DNA from: a virus
IMG/VR virus record: IMGVR_UViG_3300046530_000374
Location: 1 to 54,471 of that record
DNA length: 54,471 nt
Reading direction: 5' to 3' (one strand)
Below are positions 54,138 to 54,471 of the stretch, in pieces. Every line of letters starts with the position of its first letter. Positions within the stretch are counted from its first letter, which is position 1. The position numbers were made by a program, and so were the translations under genes. Below the pieces are notes generated by a model that was not told the origin of the DNA, searched no databases, and was given only the letters and a program-made list of their open reading frames with translations.

Positions 54138-54471
54138 TCATCCCGTTTTCCTTTTCAAGATCGTCAGCACCGGGCCTCGCGAGTCGGTTGCCGATACTTT
54201 GTTTGCCTCCTCGATCAACTGCCCAAGCTCTGCGACAGAGTAATGGCTGGTGATGCTGCCGTTCTTGTGCCCGAGCAAAGCCTTGCGGTTTTCCTCTGCG
54301 ACACCCGATGCCGGGGTGCTGAGTTCCGGTACCGGTATCTCTCAGCCCCGCCTCAATTTGCACACCTCCTCCTCGCGACAGCCCGTGCTCACCTTGAACA
54401 AGGCCGTCGTTTGCAAGTGCGCCGGCAACTCGCCGGACATAATCGACCTCTTATCCCGTGACATCGGGTAA
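54138..54471 (-). pseudogene. Decayed second integrase gene (runs off window)
   Basis: The minus-strand reading ...ALLGHKNGSITSHYSVAELG...SATDSRGPVLTILKRKTG is closely similar to residues ~345-392 of the integrase at 391-1569. Upstream, PELST is joined in frame to PASGVAEE, deleting about 105 residues that include the HxxR box. Further upstream, the codon matching Trp223 is TGA (54342-54344). It therefore cannot make active recombinase. It belongs to another element integrated at the same tRNA; its 5' end lies beyond the window. Confidence 0.9.

Overview
The window holds one essentially complete lambda-like (siphovirus-type) temperate prophage of about 53.8 kb, integrated in the 3' half of a tRNA-Pro(GGG) gene, with a few hundred bases of flank on each side. 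The host is most likely a Pseudomonas. This is inferred from the 3' end of a MerR-family gene directly upstream of tRNA-Pro (the ihfA-merR-tRNA-Pro order known in that genus), the GC-rich codon use, a DUF1654-like gene and the style of the LexA boxes. I cannot name the species. A 53-bp perfect direct repeat (265-317 and 54022-54074) marks attL and attR, and integrase arm-type repeats lie just inside both ends. Right of attR, a second, decayed integrase (internal deletion plus nonsense codon) shows that another element once used the same site.

Layout. (1) 0.4-13.2 kb, mostly minus strand: int, an overlapping excisionase, many small accessory genes in ATGA-overlapping chains, then ssb, a YqaJ-type exonuclease, an Erf annealing protein and a coiled-coil protein (recombination block). 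Two plus-strand genes are inserted here. (2) 13.4-19.2 kb, immunity region: a secreted protein, a leftward promoter pL flanked by two operators, a LexA-controlled DUF1654-like gene, a three-gene HigB / HigA-ImmA / unknown operon in the position of lambda rexAB, an S24-type CI repressor, and Cro with its own operators (consensus ATGCAC-N2-GTGCAT). (3) 19.2-23.2 kb, rightward early operon: an O-like initiator with an internal iteron origin, a DnaC-like loader, NinB, NinG and a candidate late antiterminator. (4) 23.2-26.5 kb: a candidate late promoter followed at once by a terminator, a HicA/HicB pair on the minus strand, two small membrane proteins (holin candidates), two small proteins of unknown role and a zincin-like metallopeptidase. 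(5) 26.5-37.3 kb: terminase, portal, head, capsid, neck, tail tube and tail-assembly chaperones, the latter with a programmed -1 frameshift site. (6) 37.3-51.4 kb: tape measure, M, L, K, I and a 2002-residue J tip protein with extra sugar-binding-like domains. (7) 51.4-54.0 kb: SleB-type endolysin, Rz with nested Rz1, then cargo: a receiver-only response regulator, small unknown genes and a LexA-controlled UmuD'-like protein next to attR.

How it works together: CI should silence pL and pR through shared operators. At least two genes (DUF1654-like and UmuD'-like) carry consensus LexA boxes and should respond to host SOS independently of CI. Late genes should need antitermination, because several full intrinsic terminators sit between them. 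Minus-strand or separately terminated cargo genes (HigBA triad, HicAB, two membrane morons, a lipoprotein, the response regulator) could be expressed from the resident prophage and are the main place to look for new host-benefit or anti-phage functions.
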